This document shows positions 27,246 to 36,629 of a stretch of DNA of 64,000 bases, in pieces. Made by a program: the position numbers and the translations under genes. Source of the stretch: an uncultured Paracoccaceae bacterium (GTDB lineage Bacteria; Pseudomonadota; Alphaproteobacteria; Rhodobacterales; Rhodobacteraceae); assembly GCA_913061275.1 (NCBI GenBank), contig CAJXSR010000001.1, positions 1 through 64,000 on the forward strand, written 5' to 3'. The stretch's first letter is position 1, and the number at the start of each line of letters is the position of its first letter. The notes under the pieces are model-generated. The model saw nothing but the letters and a program-made list of their open reading frames with translations. It was not told the origin of the DNA and did not search any database.

Positions 27246-28481
27246 ATGAATGAAATACTCAAAATAGAACGGCTTAGTTGGCAGGGCGATGGCATGGCAA
27301 CAGTCAGATCAGATGACGTTTATGTGCCCTATACGCTTCCAGGCGAAGTGGTAGATGGCAATATTGCCAGCGGCGTTTGCCATGATGCGCGCATTTTGGA
27401 GCCCGTTACTGATCGGGTAAAACCCCCTTGCCGGCACTTCAAAAAATGTGGTGGGTGTATACTACAACACGCCCATAATGATTTGTTAGCCAGTTGGAAA
27501 ACAGATCTGGTACGTGGCACGCTTTCGCTTAATCATATTGAAACAGGTTTTAGGCCTATCCAAACTTCACCGCCCGCAAGCCGCAGGCGTGCTGTGTTTT
27601 CAGCAAAGCGCACCAAAAAATCCGCCGAGGTTGGGTTTCACATGCGTGGATCAAATGTTTTGATCGACCTTTTGGAATGTCCCATTATGCATCCGCAAAT
27701 CATGCAAGGGTTTGAGGCATTTAAAGAGATTGCAAAAATTGGGTGTTCTCGGAAAACCGAAATTCGCATTGGGGCCACAGTCACTGAAAATGGGTTGGAT
27801 GTGGATGTAACCGATGCAAAAGAACTAAACGCCACACAAACCGAAGCTTTGGCAGGGTTCATGGCCAAACATGATGTCGCAAGGATCAGTTGGAACACCG
27901 AAGTGATTGCCCAGCTTAAGCCCCCGATACAAAGTTTTGGCACGGCAAAAATTATCCCGCCAAGTGGCGCATTTTTACAAGCGACAAAACAAGGCGAACT
28001 AGCACTGGTATCTGCCAGCCTTGAAACCCTTAATGGGTGCAAACGGGTATTGGATTTATTCAGCGGTTGCGGCACTTTTTCACTACCACTTGCGCAAATA
28101 GCCGAGGTTCATGCGGTTGAAACCGTACCAGATATGCTATCCGCCTTATCAGATGCATGGCGCAAAGCACTTGGTGTAAAAGAACTAACAACAGAGACCC
28201 GTGATCTGTTTTACCGCCCGTTATTACTGGACGAGTTAAAACGTTATGACGGCGTTATTATTGATCCACCACGTGCGGGCGCATTAGAACAATGCAAACT
28301 TTTAGCAAAATCAAACATCACCAAAATTTCATTCATTTCCTGTAATCCTGCTACATTCGCACGCGATGCAAAAATCTTAATAAATGGTGGGTATACACTG
28401 GACTGGGTGCAGGTAGTAGATCAGTTTCGATGGTCATCCCACGTAGAACTGGTTGCGCAATTCACTTTGGCGAGAGGTTAA
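27246..28481 (+). CDS. RumA-type 23S rRNA (uracil-5-)-methyltransferase
   Basis: SAM-dependent m5U RNA methyltransferase of 411 residues. It carries an iron-sulfur cluster motif (CRHFKKCGGC, with a later Cys in LLECPI), the SAM motif DLFSGCGTFSLPLA, IDPPRAGA, and the catalytic SCNPATFARD. Whether it corresponds to RlmC or RlmD cannot be decided. The N-terminal TRAM-like region (about 1-60) is present. Its end overlaps the convergent membrane-protein gene by 20 bases. Confidence 0.9.
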   Translation: MNEILKIERLSWQGDGMATVRSDDVYVPYTLPGEVVDGNIASGVCHDARILEPVTDRVKPPCRHFKKCGGCILQHAHNDLLASWKTDLVRGTLSLNHIETGFRPIQTSPPASRRRAVFSAKRTKKSAEVGFHMRGSNVLIDLLECPIMHPQIMQGFEAFKEIAKIGCSRKTEIRIGATVTENGLDVDVTDAKELNATQTEALAGFMAKHDVARISWNTEVIAQLKPPIQSFGTAKIIPPSGAFLQATKQGELALVSASLETLNGCKRVLDLFSGCGTFSLPLAQIAEVHAVETVPDMLSALSDAWRKALGVKELTTETRDLFYRPLLLDELKRYDGVIIDPPRAGALEQCKLLAKSNITKISFISCNPATFARDAKILINGGYTLDWVQVVDQFRWSSHVELVAQFTLARG

Positions 28482-29118
28482 TTTTTCGCAATCCCTGCGC
28501 AATCCCCCAACAAACAAGCACCAAAACAATCGCGACGAGTGTGTTTTGTAAATAGAACATCACACGGTCGGAAAATTCCAGGCTATTCAAAAATCGGTAC
28601 GGCAATCCAGAGGTAACACTGCCCAAAGGCTCGGCATTATACGGGCGTACAATACTTTCTATCCACACAATATATAATAGATTAACAGATACCGTCAGGG
28701 TTAATATCTTTCTAACAGGGCGAAACACACCCAATATAAAAAACGCATCAATCAATTGCAAAATAGGCCCAGCTAAATGCAGGTAATATTGCTTCCAAAA
28801 AGGGATGGTAGCAACGCCATCCACATAAAATTGAGTGGGGTCGGTCAGGTAAATTTTCCAATATAAAAACACCACCATGATATTCAAAATCACTGTGGCC
28901 GATGCCCAAACCTCATGGCGTTTTGTGTCGCGGCCAAGTGAGCGTTGCAGCATGAAATAGGCAGATAGCGTGCTCATGCTCATCGCCCAATTTGTCAGAT
29001 GCCTAAATTGCCAGCCTATCTTTTCCGGAGCCAAGTCCGTGAACGCATGGCAAAAATAAAATGCAGCGATTAAAAAAACCGCCCAGCGGTAAAGTTTTAC
29101 ACCTGATGATTGTTCCAC
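28462..29118 (-). CDS. Membrane protein resembling FAR-17a/AIG1
   Basis: A 218-residue protein with about six hydrophobic segments. The pattern resembles the FAR-17a/AIG1 (ADTRP) family: RHLTNWAMSMS near the end of the first loop, YYLHLAGPILQLIDAFF in the middle, and GLPYRFLNSLE before the last segment. In animals AIG1 and ADTRP hydrolyse fatty acid esters of hydroxy fatty acids using a Thr and a His; a Thr (in HLTNW) and a His (in LHLAGP) lie at the corresponding places here. GTG 29118 with AAGGGGG before it is a better start than the TTG at 29148. It is 59 bases downstream of dxs. The family link is from memory of motifs. Confidence 0.55.
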   Translation of the reverse strand: MEQSSGVKLYRWAVFLIAAFYFCHAFTDLAPEKIGWQFRHLTNWAMSMSTLSAYFMLQRSLGRDTKRHEVWASATVILNIMVVFLYWKIYLTDPTQFYVDGVATIPFWKQYYLHLAGPILQLIDAFFILGVFRPVRKILTLTVSVNLLYIVWIESIVRPYNAEPLGSVTSGLPYRFLNSLEFSDRVMFYLQNTLVAIVLVLVCWGIAQGLRKINLSPK

Positions 29119-29177
29119 AATGGCCCCCTTATAAAATAGGACAAGCAAACACCCATAAATGCAAAAGAAACCTTACG

Positions 29178-31106
29178 TCAGGCGCGTTTCACCATGCTTG
29201 CAATGCCCAAAACATCCAGCACTTTCGCTTCTATATCTTGTGCATTCATACCTGCTATTTCATACATTTTATCAGGCGAATTTTGGTCAATAAATGTATC
29301 AGGAAATACCATAGCCCGCATCTTTACACCCGTATCAAGTAAACCACTTTCAGCCATAAACTGCATAACATGACTACCAAATCCACCCACAGCACCTTCT
29401 TCGATGGTAATTATGGCTTCGTGGTTTGTAGCAAGCTCTGTGATTAACGCCTCATCCAGTGGCTTGGCAAAACGGGCGTCGGCAATCGTTGGTGTAATTC
29501 CTTTTGCCGACAAAGCTTCTGCCGCGCGCATCACCTCTTGCAAGCGCGTACCAAATGAAAGAATGGCCACGCGTGACCCTTTTTGGATCATGCGCCCTTT
29601 GCCGATTTCCAGTACTTCGCCCTTTTCAGGAATATCAACGCCCACACCTTCACCACGCGGATAACGAAATACACTTGGTCGGTCGTTTATTGATGCCGCT
29701 GTTGCCACCATATGCACCAGCTCAGCCTCATCCGCTGCCGCCATTACCACAAAACCTGGCAGGTTCGCTAAAAATGCAATATCAAAACTGCCCGCATGGG
29801 TTGCCCCATCGGCCCCAACCAGACCCGCCCGATCAATAGCAAATCGCACAGGTAAACGTTGAATTGCCACATCGTGAACAACCTGATCGTACCCCCGCTG
29901 CAAAAACGTTGAATACATAGTGCAAAACGGTTTCATCCCACCTGCGGCCAACCCAGCACAAAAAGTAACACCATGCTGCTCGGCAATACCCACATCAAAA
30001 CATCTACTGGGAAACCGTTCTGCAAACAGATCAAGCCCTGTGCCATCCGGCATTGCAGCGGTCACAGCAACAATTTTATCATCAGATGCCGCTTCTTTAA
30101 TCAGGCTTTGGGCAAAAGTTTTCGTATAACTTGGCGCATTGGATTTAGCTTTGTGCTGCTTACCAGTAATTACATCAAACTTGCTAACCCCGTGATACTT
30201 ATCACTTGCAGCCTCTGCCGGTGCATAGCCTTTGCCCTTTTGGGTTAAAACATGAATAAGCATTGGCCCAGTTGCACGTTGCTTAACCGTGCGCAAAACA
30301 TTCAAAAGCTGTTCCATATCATGCCCGCCAATCGGGCCTATATAAGAAAATCCAAGCTGTTCAAACATGGTGCCACCGACAGTCATATGCTTAACCATAT
30401 CGCGCGCACGTTTTGCACCATCCTGAAACGGGCTAGGCAGTAATGAAACCGCCCCTTTAGCTGCCGCCTTTAATTCCTGAAAGGGTTCACCCGCATATAA
30501 CTTTGACAGATACGATGACATTGCCCCCACGGGTGGCGAAATCGACATTTCATTATCATTCAAAATCACAAATAACCGCTTACCCAAATGGCCTGCATTA
30601 TTCATCGCTTCATAGGCCATGCCCGCTGACATTGCACCGTCCCCGATCACGGCTATTGCATCACCCAACCCATGTTCAGGTGCGCCGCCCAAGTCGCGCG
30701 CAACCGCAAACCCAAGAGCCGCCGAAATAGAGGTTGAACTATGTGCCGCCCCAAACGGATCAAACGGGCTTTCGCTGCGTTTAGTAAAACCAGACAATCC
30801 GCCCGCTTTGCGCAAAGTACGAATGCGGTCACGTCTGCCAGTCAATATTTTATGTGGGTAACATTGGTGACTGACATCCCAAATTAACCTATCTTTTGGC
30901 GTATCAAAAACTGCATGAATGGCTGTTGTCAGCTCAACCACTCCCAGCCCTGCGCCAAGATGACCCCCAGTTTCAGACACCGCAGAAATAGTTTCTGCAC
31001 GCAATTCATCGGCAAGCTGACGCAGCTGCACATCAGATAATAGCTTTAGATCTTCCGGGCTGGTTACTTTATCCAACAAGGGTGTATTCGGGCGATCTTG
31101 CGTCAC
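29178..31106 (-). CDS. dxs: 1-deoxy-D-xylulose-5-phosphate synthase
   Basis: ThDP enzyme that condenses pyruvate and glyceraldehyde 3-phosphate, the entry step of the MEP isoprenoid pathway. It is 642 residues, full length, with [28 protein letters not shown], the ThDP motif [18 protein letters not shown] and the transketolase-type region [14 protein letters not shown]. Last gene of the petP-petR-HDAC-xseB-ispA-dxs run, 15 bases after ispA; coexpression with ispA supplies both ends of farnesyl diphosphate synthesis. Confidence 0.97.
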   Translation of the reverse strand: MTQDRPNTPLLDKVTSPEDLKLLSDVQLRQLADELRAETISAVSETGGHLGAGLGVVELTTAIHAVFDTPKDRLIWDVSHQCYPHKILTGRRDRIRTLRKAGGLSGFTKRSESPFDPFGAAHSSTSISAALGFAVARDLGGAPEHGLGDAIAVIGDGAMSAGMAYEAMNNAGHLGKRLFVILNDNEMSISPPVGAMSSYLSKLYAGEPFQELKAAAKGAVSLLPSPFQDGAKRARDMVKHMTVGGTMFEQLGFSYIGPIGGHDMEQLLNVLRTVKQRATGPMLIHVLTQKGKGYAPAEAASDKYHGVSKFDVITGKQHKAKSNAPSYTKTFAQSLIKEAASDDKIVAVTAAMPDGTGLDLFAERFPSRCFDVGIAEQHGVTFCAGLAAGGMKPFCTMYSTFLQRGYDQVVHDVAIQRLPVRFAIDRAGLVGADGATHAGSFDIAFLANLPGFVVMAAADEAELVHMVATAASINDRPSVFRYPRGEGVGVDIPEKGEVLEIGKGRMIQKGSRVAILSFGTRLQEVMRAAEALSAKGITPTIADARFAKPLDEALITELATNHEAIITIEEGAVGGFGSHVMQFMAESGLLDTGVKMRAMVFPDTFIDQNSPDKMYEIAGMNAQDIEAKVLDVLGIASMVKRA

Positions 31107-31121
31107 AGGCTTAGCCTTTTA

Positions 31122-32003
31122 TTACTTGTCGCGCTCGATAGCGTATCGGGCAACGCTGCGCAACGGTTCTGCCTTTGCGCCAAATGGTATTAGCACATCT
31201 ATAGCTTGCTCGACCAGAGATTTGGCGCGTAGCTTTGCCACATCTAACCCCAAAATAGATACAAACGTCGCTTTTCCCGCATCAGTATCCTTTTGCAATC
31301 GCTTCCCAGCAGCTTGCGCATTGCCTTCAATATCCAAAATATCATCCTGAATTTGAAATGCGAGGCCCAGCGCATTTGCGTAATCTGATAGTGCCTCTGC
31401 GGGTTGATTGGCCAATATAGCCCCAGCTTCGGCAGACCATTTTATCAACGCACCGGTTTTATTTGCCTGCAAATCTATAATCTGATTCAGCTCCAATGGT
31501 ACTCTTGCGGTTTCTGCAGCAATATCTTGAACTTGCCCCAAAACCATCCCATTCGCACCAGAAGCAGATGCAAGGTTACTGATAAGTTCCACGCGTATTG
31601 TATCTGTGTTGGCTGCCTTTGGATTAGACAGAACCTCATAGGCCAACGCCTGCAAGGCATCGCCAACCAAAACCGCCGTTGCTTGATCCCATTTAACATG
31701 TACCGTCGGCAACCCTCGCCGAAGATCATCATCATCCATGCATGGTAAATCATCATGCACCAAAGAATAGGCGTGAACACATTCTATCGCTGCCGCTGTA
31801 TATAATGCTTGCGTCTCGGGCACATCAAACAAAGCCGCAGATTGCAATACCAAAAATGCCCGCAACCTTTTGCCGCCATTCAACACAGCATGACGCATAG
31901 GTTCGGCAATAAGCGATTGTTCTATCTTGGGCAGGCATTCGTCCAATTTGGCTTCAACCAAATTAACAGATTTTGCCAGTTGGGAAATAAATTCAGGGTG
32001 CAT
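31122..32003 (-). CDS. ispA: Farnesyl diphosphate synthase family
   Basis: Trans-polyprenyl diphosphate synthase of 293 residues. The first aspartate motif DDLPCMDDDDLRRG (about 83-96) and second motif FQIQDDILDIEG (about 212-223) are intact. The spacing and the Leu residue after the first Asp pair fit a short-chain (C15) synthase, but a C20 product cannot be excluded by eye. Lies between xseB (5-base gap) and dxs (15-base gap). Confidence 0.93.
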   Translation of the reverse strand: MHPEFISQLAKSVNLVEAKLDECLPKIEQSLIAEPMRHAVLNGGKRLRAFLVLQSAALFDVPETQALYTAAAIECVHAYSLVHDDLPCMDDDDLRRGLPTVHVKWDQATAVLVGDALQALAYEVLSNPKAANTDTIRVELISNLASASGANGMVLGQVQDIAAETARVPLELNQIIDLQANKTGALIKWSAEAGAILANQPAEALSDYANALGLAFQIQDDILDIEGNAQAAGKRLQKDTDAGKATFVSILGLDVAKLRAKSLVEQAIDVLIPFGAKAEPLRSVARYAIERDK

Positions 32004-32008
32004 TGATC

Positions 32009-32248
32009 TTAGCCCTCAACGGGTTTCAAACCATCAGGCTTACCATTTGGGTCAAGCGTAATTTGCGCAACTTTTTCTTCGGCTGCTTTCAATTTCATCT
32101 CACAATGTCTTTTCAACTCTGCGCCGCGCTCATAAAGCTTAATGGAATCATCCAGCGCTACTTGGCTGCTTTCCAACCTAGAAACCACCGTTTCCAGTTC
32201 GGCCATAGCCTGTTCAAAGCTCATATCAGTTACAGGCGTGTCGCTCAT
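32009..32248 (-). CDS. xseB: Exodeoxyribonuclease VII small subunit
   Basis: A 79-residue helical protein with the family core FEQAMAELETVVSRLESSQVALDDSIKLYERG. XseB binds the large subunit XseA to form a single-strand DNA exonuclease; xseA is not in this window. Gaps of three and five bases to its neighbours place it firmly in the operon, a linkage to ispA and dxs seen in many proteobacteria. Confidence 0.93.
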   Translation of the reverse strand: MSDTPVTDMSFEQAMAELETVVSRLESSQVALDDSIKLYERGAELKRHCEMKLKAAEEKVAQITLDPNGKPDGLKPVEG

Positions 32249-32251
32249 TGC

Positions 32252-33181
32252 TTAAGTCTCCATCAATACTTCTACATGCGCCGCAGTCGATGCAGCCAAC
32301 GCATCAAGATCATATCCCCCTTCCAGAGTCGAGACCAGACGACCCTGACATAACGTATTTGCCGCTTCTTTCAGCTGTTTTGTAGCCCATGCAAAATCTT
32401 CTTCATTAAAATTCAAATTTGCCAAAGGGTCTGCAAAATGGGCATCAAACCCTGCTGAAATAAAGATCATTTCTGGTTTATGGGCATAAAGAGCAGGTAA
32501 AATCGCGTTTTCATAGGCATCCCGCAATACCGCCCCATCCGCATTTGGCGCAAACGGTATGTTTAAAATATTGCCTGATGCCCCCGTTTCATGTGCGGCA
32601 CCTGTTCCTGGGTAAAGTGGCATCTGATGGGTTGAGCTAAAGAAAATACGATCATCATTCCAAACCAGATCTTGTGTGCCATTGCCATGGTGCACATCAA
32701 AATCCACGATGGCTACACGTGAAAGCCCGTGATGTTCCAAAGCGTGCTTTGCGCCGATAGCGACGCTGCCAAACAAACAGAACCCCATAGATTTCGCAGT
32801 TTCCGCATGGTGCCCTGGCGGGCGTATTGCACAAAACGCATTATCGGCAACGCCTGCCATCACCAAATCAACGGCCATAATATTTGCACCAGCGCAACGC
32901 AGCCCTGCATTAAACGATCCATTACACATATGAGTATCCGCATCCAGCATCTGCCAACCTGATGCAGGTTCAGAAATGCGCACACGTTCATAATATTCAT
33001 CGGGATGCACAGATAAAATCTGCGCTTTACTGGCCAGCGGTGCGTCATGGCGGATTAAGCCGTCAAAACGCGGGCCGTTCAATGTGTCCATCACCTTTTG
33101 CAAACGAGCAACCTGTTCTGGATGGCCGTCGGGCGTTACGTGATTTAAACAATCCGAATGTGTAATAAGTGCAGTTGTCAT
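32252..33181 (-). CDS. Histone-deacetylase-family hydrolase
   Basis: A 309-residue zinc amidohydrolase of the HDAC / acetylpolyamine amidohydrolase superfamily. RPPGHHAE, the metal ligands in DFDVHHGNGTQ, AGFDAH and EGGYD are all present, so it should be active. Bacterial members deacetylate polyamines, acetoin-related or protein lysine substrates; the target is unknown here. It separates petR (8-base gap) from xseB (3-base gap). Confidence 0.88.
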   Translation of the reverse strand: MTTALITHSDCLNHVTPDGHPEQVARLQKVMDTLNGPRFDGLIRHDAPLASKAQILSVHPDEYYERVRISEPASGWQMLDADTHMCNGSFNAGLRCAGANIMAVDLVMAGVADNAFCAIRPPGHHAETAKSMGFCLFGSVAIGAKHALEHHGLSRVAIVDFDVHHGNGTQDLVWNDDRIFFSSTHQMPLYPGTGAAHETGASGNILNIPFAPNADGAVLRDAYENAILPALYAHKPEMIFISAGFDAHFADPLANLNFNEEDFAWATKQLKEAANTLCQGRLVSTLEGGYDLDALAASTAAHVEVLMET

Positions 33182-33189
33182 AATAATAC

Positions 33190-33900
33190 TTAATCTGGTG
33201 CCAGCATATATCCGGCACCGCGAACAGTTTGCAAATAACGCGGGCTTTTGGGGTCACTTTCAATTTTTCGGCGCAAACGGGTAATTTGCACATCCACAGC
33301 ACGTTCCTGACTTTGACCTTTATCACCACCCAAATCATCAACCAGTTTTCCACGTGAAACTGGCTGGTGCGTAGAGCTTGCAAAAATACGCATCAAGGCA
33401 CTTTCGGTCGCGGTTAAGCGTACCAAATCTGAGCCACGCCACATTTCACCGCGCGATACATCATAACGCACCTCGCCCAGTTGCAAAGTTTTGGGTGGTG
33501 CGTCTATAGGTGCCTCTGCTGGGACGCGGCGTAAAATTGCATTGATGCGTAAAACCAGTTCTTTTGGTTCAAACGGTTTGGTCAAATAATCATCCGCACC
33601 CGCCTCTAAACCCATGATCCGCTCATGGGTTTCAGCCTTGGCCGTTAATAACAAAATCGGCGTGGAAAGCGTTTCGCGCAAGGAAGTTGTCAGTGTCAGG
33701 CCATCTTCGCCTGGCATCATCACATCCAGAACCAGTAGATCAAATTCTAATCCTTCCAGTAATCTGCGCGCATGTGCTGCATCGCGCGCAGTTGTCACCC
33801 AAAACCCATGGCGCGCTAAAAACTTTTGCAAAAGCCCACGAATACGCTCATCGTCATCAACAATTAGAATATGCGCATCATTTATATTTGGTACTGACAT
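33190..33900 (-). CDS. petR: OmpR-type response regulator, PetR-like
   Basis: A 236-residue two-domain regulator: receiver (IVDDDERIR, phosphoacceptor in LVLDVMMPGEDG, switch Thr in LLLTAK, Lys in TKPFEP) and a C-terminal winged helix (VRLTATESALMRIF...VDVQITRLRRKIE...VRGAGYML). With the MarR gene just upstream it matches the petP-petR pair of Rhodobacter, where PetR affects cytochrome bc1 expression. No histidine kinase is adjacent. ATG 33900 has GGGAG before it; the upstream GTG does not. Confidence 0.8.
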   Translation of the reverse strand: MSVPNINDAHILIVDDDERIRGLLQKFLARHGFWVTTARDAAHARRLLEGLEFDLLVLDVMMPGEDGLTLTTSLRETLSTPILLLTAKAETHERIMGLEAGADDYLTKPFEPKELVLRINAILRRVPAEAPIDAPPKTLQLGEVRYDVSRGEMWRGSDLVRLTATESALMRIFASSTHQPVSRGKLVDDLGGDKGQSQERAVDVQITRLRRKIESDPKSPRYLQTVRGAGYMLAPD

Positions 33901-33916
33901 CTGATCTCCCTGCACC

Positions 33917-34402
33917 TTAATCTAGGTGCGTTTTCATTTGAGGGTCCATAATATTTTTCAAAACAGTCCTAAACCCGTGCACAGCATCAGGGCCTGCTGC
34001 CTTATATGCACCCCGCATACGTTTACGCTGCGCCTCTGAAAGGCTTCTCTCTAATGCGATACCCGCTTGTGTTAATTGCAAATTTCGTTCTCTTCGGTCT
34101 TTAATACCTACACTGCTTTCAACCAGTTCATCATCAACCAAATGCCGTAAAACACGATTCAGTGATTGTTTTGTAACACCCAAAATATCCAACAAAGCAT
34201 TCACCGTTATGCCGGGGTTGCGCTGAATAAAATGAAGTGCGCGATGATGCGCGCGGCCATAGGTGTAATCCTGTAAAATCTGATCTGGATCAGAGGTAAA
34301 ACCTTTATAAGCAAAAAACATTAACTCGATACCTTGCAACAACTGGTCGTCGGTAAGGAAAAGCAGATTTTCTCCCTTTGCAGTATTTGAATGTTCTGCC
34401 AT
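33917..34402 (-). CDS. petP: MarR-type regulator, PetP-like
   Basis: A 161-residue winged-helix DNA-binding protein. The core is NPGITVNALLDILGVTKQSLNRVLRHLVDDELVE, with the wing IKDRRERNLQLT. It heads the operon that runs through petR to dxs, 16 bases before petR. In Rhodobacter capsulatus the corresponding gene petP is cotranscribed with petR. It is divergent from ilvE across 168 bases that hold candidate promoter and operator sequences. Confidence 0.8.
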   Translation of the reverse strand: MAEHSNTAKGENLLFLTDDQLLQGIELMFFAYKGFTSDPDQILQDYTYGRAHHRALHFIQRNPGITVNALLDILGVTKQSLNRVLRHLVDDELVESSVGIKDRRERNLQLTQAGIALERSLSEAQRKRMRGAYKAAGPDAVHGFRTVLKNIMDPQMKTHLD

Positions 34403-34458
34403 TTATATGTCATCCGATCACAAAATTACGCCGCTGAATTCAATTTATGTCAGCATTA

Positions 34459-34527
34459 TTGACTTTTATAGAATCAAATGCTAGCAAAAATTTAAATTTC
34501 GCAACTTTCTATCATAAAGCGAAATTT
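34459..34527 (+). promoter_or_regulatory. Candidate ilvE promoter and inverted repeat
   Basis: TTGACT (34459-34464) and TAGCAA (34482-34487) are spaced by 17 bases and look like a sigma-70 promoter pointing to ilvE. The predicted start falls at an inverted repeat AAATTTCGC (34494-34502) / GCGAAATTT (34519-34527), nine perfect pairs with a 16-base spacer. It could be an operator at the transcription start or a 5' hairpin of the ilvE mRNA. The divergent MarR gene makes a repressor site plausible. Confidence 0.45.
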
Positions 34528-34570
34528 TTGAGCAATTAAATTACGCATAACGGCAAAAGAGGAAAGTATA

Positions 34571-35440
34571 ATGGCAAGTTCTTATGATGATCGTGACGGT
34601 CAAATATGGTTAGACGGTAAGCTTGTCCCTTGGCGTGATGCAAATGTACATTTACTAACACACGCTATGCACTACGCGTCTTCTGTCTTTGAAGGCGAAC
34701 GCGCTTATAACGGCACTATATTCAGAAGCCGCGATCATTCGGCGCGCCTAATCAAATCTGGTGAATATATCGACATTCCTGTGCCATATACGGTTGATGA
34801 AATAGAAGCGGCCAAATACGAAGTAATGCAGGCAAACGGCCTGACTGACGCATATGTGCGTGTACTTTGCTGGCGTGGTTCTGGCAACGATATGGGTGTT
34901 GCCTCTCAGGCGAACCCCGTGCGCATGGCCGTTGCCGCTTGGGAATGGGGTGCCTATTATGGCGACGCCAAAATCAAAGGTGCCAAGCTGGATATTTCCA
35001 AATGGAAACGCCCAAGCCCAGAAACAATTCCCTGCTTCGCCAAAGCATCTGGCCTATATATGATCTGTACTATGGCCAAACATCAGGCCGAGGCAAAAGG
35101 CTGTTCCGACGCGATGATGTTCGACTATCGCGGCTATGTTGCCGAAGCCACGGGGGCAAACATGTTCTTCGTGAAAGACGGCGAAGTGCATACCCCAAAA
35201 CCCGATTGCTTTTTGAATGGACTAACCCGTCAAACGGTTATCGATATGTTAGAGAAAAAGCAGATCAAAACCCATGTGCGCCACATTATGCCAGAAGAAT
35301 TGGAAAGCTTTGAGCAATGCTGGCTAACGGGCACCGCCGCAGAAGTTACACCCGTTGGTCAAATCGGCGATTACAACTTTGAAGTTGGTGCAATGGCACG
35401 TGATATTTCAGCAAGCTACGAAAAATTGGTGCGCGAATAA
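34571..35440 (+). CDS. ilvE: Branched-chain amino acid aminotransferase
   Basis: PLP fold-type IV aminotransferase of 289 residues, last step of isoleucine, leucine and valine synthesis and first of their breakdown. HYASSVFEGERAY is the entry region, and the PLP lysine lies in the AKASGLYMICTMAKHQA stretch. EATGANMFFVKDG and LTGTAAEVTPV bind the cofactor phosphate. AGAGGAAAG precedes the ATG. It ends 52 bases before denD; a GGGTG/CACCC hairpin lies between them at 35451-35468. Confidence 0.93.
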   Translation: MASSYDDRDGQIWLDGKLVPWRDANVHLLTHAMHYASSVFEGERAYNGTIFRSRDHSARLIKSGEYIDIPVPYTVDEIEAAKYEVMQANGLTDAYVRVLCWRGSGNDMGVASQANPVRMAVAAWEWGAYYGDAKIKGAKLDISKWKRPSPETIPCFAKASGLYMICTMAKHQAEAKGCSDAMMFDYRGYVAEATGANMFFVKDGEVHTPKPDCFLNGLTRQTVIDMLEKKQIKTHVRHIMPEELESFEQCWLTGTAAEVTPVGQIGDYNFEVGAMARDISASYEKLVRE

Positions 35441-35492
35441 GATCAGTTTAGGGTGGGGTAACTCACCCACTTTCACGACAGAAAGCAAATCT

Positions 35493-36473
35493 ATGAAAGT
35501 TCTAATTTTAGGCGGCGCTGGCATGATTGGTCAAAAACTGGCGCATGACATCACAAAGAATGGGTTAGGTGATGATCCACAACCAGATATGATCTTGCAC
35601 GACATTGTAGAACCTTCTTGGACGGGCGCTGGCCGACCTGAATTGTTAACTGGAAATATCGCGGCAAATGAAACCGCAGTAACCCTTGCAGCCCAGAAGC
35701 CCGATGTGATCTTCTTTCTAGCGGCGATCGTTTCAAGCGACGCCGAGGCAAATTTCAAAGCGGGGTGGGATGTAAATGCACGTGGTGCGTGGAACTTGTT
35801 GGAAGCGCTACGCGAGCAGCACAAGCTTTCTGGAAAGACCTACCGCCCAAAAGTGATCTTTACGTCCTCGCTTGCGGTTTTCAGCGGCCCATATCCTGAT
35901 GCGATTGATGACAACTTCCACAATAACCCGCAATCCTCTTATGGCGCGCAAAAGTCTGTGGTTGAGTTGCTGATCTCTGACTATTCTCGCAAAGGATATG
36001 TTGATGGTCTATCTATCCGATTGCCAACCATTTGCGTGCGTCCCGGAAAACCGAACCTTGCCGCATCTTCATTCTATTCTGGCATCATTCGTGAACCCCT
36101 AAATGGCCAGCAAGCAATTCTGCCAGTACCAGACACATTGCGTCACTGGTTTGCATCGCCACAAAGTGCCGTAGGCTTTCTTAAATATGCAGTTGAGTTG
36201 GATTTTAACCGTCTAGAAGGTCGCCGCACGCTGAACTTGCCAGGTGTATCTTGTACTGTTGCCGATCAAATCGAAGCTTTACGCCAAATAGCAGGTAATG
36301 ATGTGGTGAAGCTGATTAAACCCATTCACAATCCTGATATTGCTAACATCGTAATGGGCTGGCCCCGTAACTTTCATCCCGAACGGGCAATAAAGTTGGG
36401 GTTTCGGTCGGATAAAGATTTTGCCAACATCATTCAAAGCTACATTGATACGGAAATGTCCGATTCGCGGTAA
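35493..36473 (+). CDS. denD: NAD-dependent sugar-acid dehydrogenase, DenD-like
   Basis: Short-chain epimerase/dehydratase-type protein of 326 residues with an N-terminal GGAGMIGQ nucleotide loop and the YGAQK catalytic motif (SSYGAQKSVVE, about 150). Sequence pattern fits D-erythronate dehydrogenase DenD, which oxidises D-erythronate for four-carbon sugar-acid catabolism; usual partners (DtnK/DtnB-type kinase, Otn genes) are absent. The start MKVLILGG at 35493 is chosen since the longer frame overlaps ilvE out of frame. Confidence 0.75.
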   Translation: MKVLILGGAGMIGQKLAHDITKNGLGDDPQPDMILHDIVEPSWTGAGRPELLTGNIAANETAVTLAAQKPDVIFFLAAIVSSDAEANFKAGWDVNARGAWNLLEALREQHKLSGKTYRPKVIFTSSLAVFSGPYPDAIDDNFHNNPQSSYGAQKSVVELLISDYSRKGYVDGLSIRLPTICVRPGKPNLAASSFYSGIIREPLNGQQAILPVPDTLRHWFASPQSAVGFLKYAVELDFNRLEGRRTLNLPGVSCTVADQIEALRQIAGNDVVKLIKPIHNPDIANIVMGWPRNFHPERAIKLGFRSDKDFANIIQSYIDTEMSDSR

Positions 36474-36569
36474 ATACGATATAAACACGCAAAATACCCT
36501 GCATTTCGCCTTAAAACCCTGTATTTTACCCCTTGCCACCACAATCCGTTCTGCCATACGTCCCCCTTG

Positions 36570-36586
36570 CCCGATAATTTATCGGG
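36570..36586. other. Small hairpin upstream of rsfS
   Basis: CCCGATA / TATCGGG, seven perfect base pairs around ATT, in the 156-base gap between denD and rsfS. No T tract follows on either side, so it is a weak terminator candidate; it may be a small operator or an mRNA leader hairpin 44 bases before the rsfS start. Confidence 0.3.
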
Positions 36587-36629
36587 TGATACCCTGATCA
36601 CACCTTAGCACCAAGGATCGGTGCGTTAT

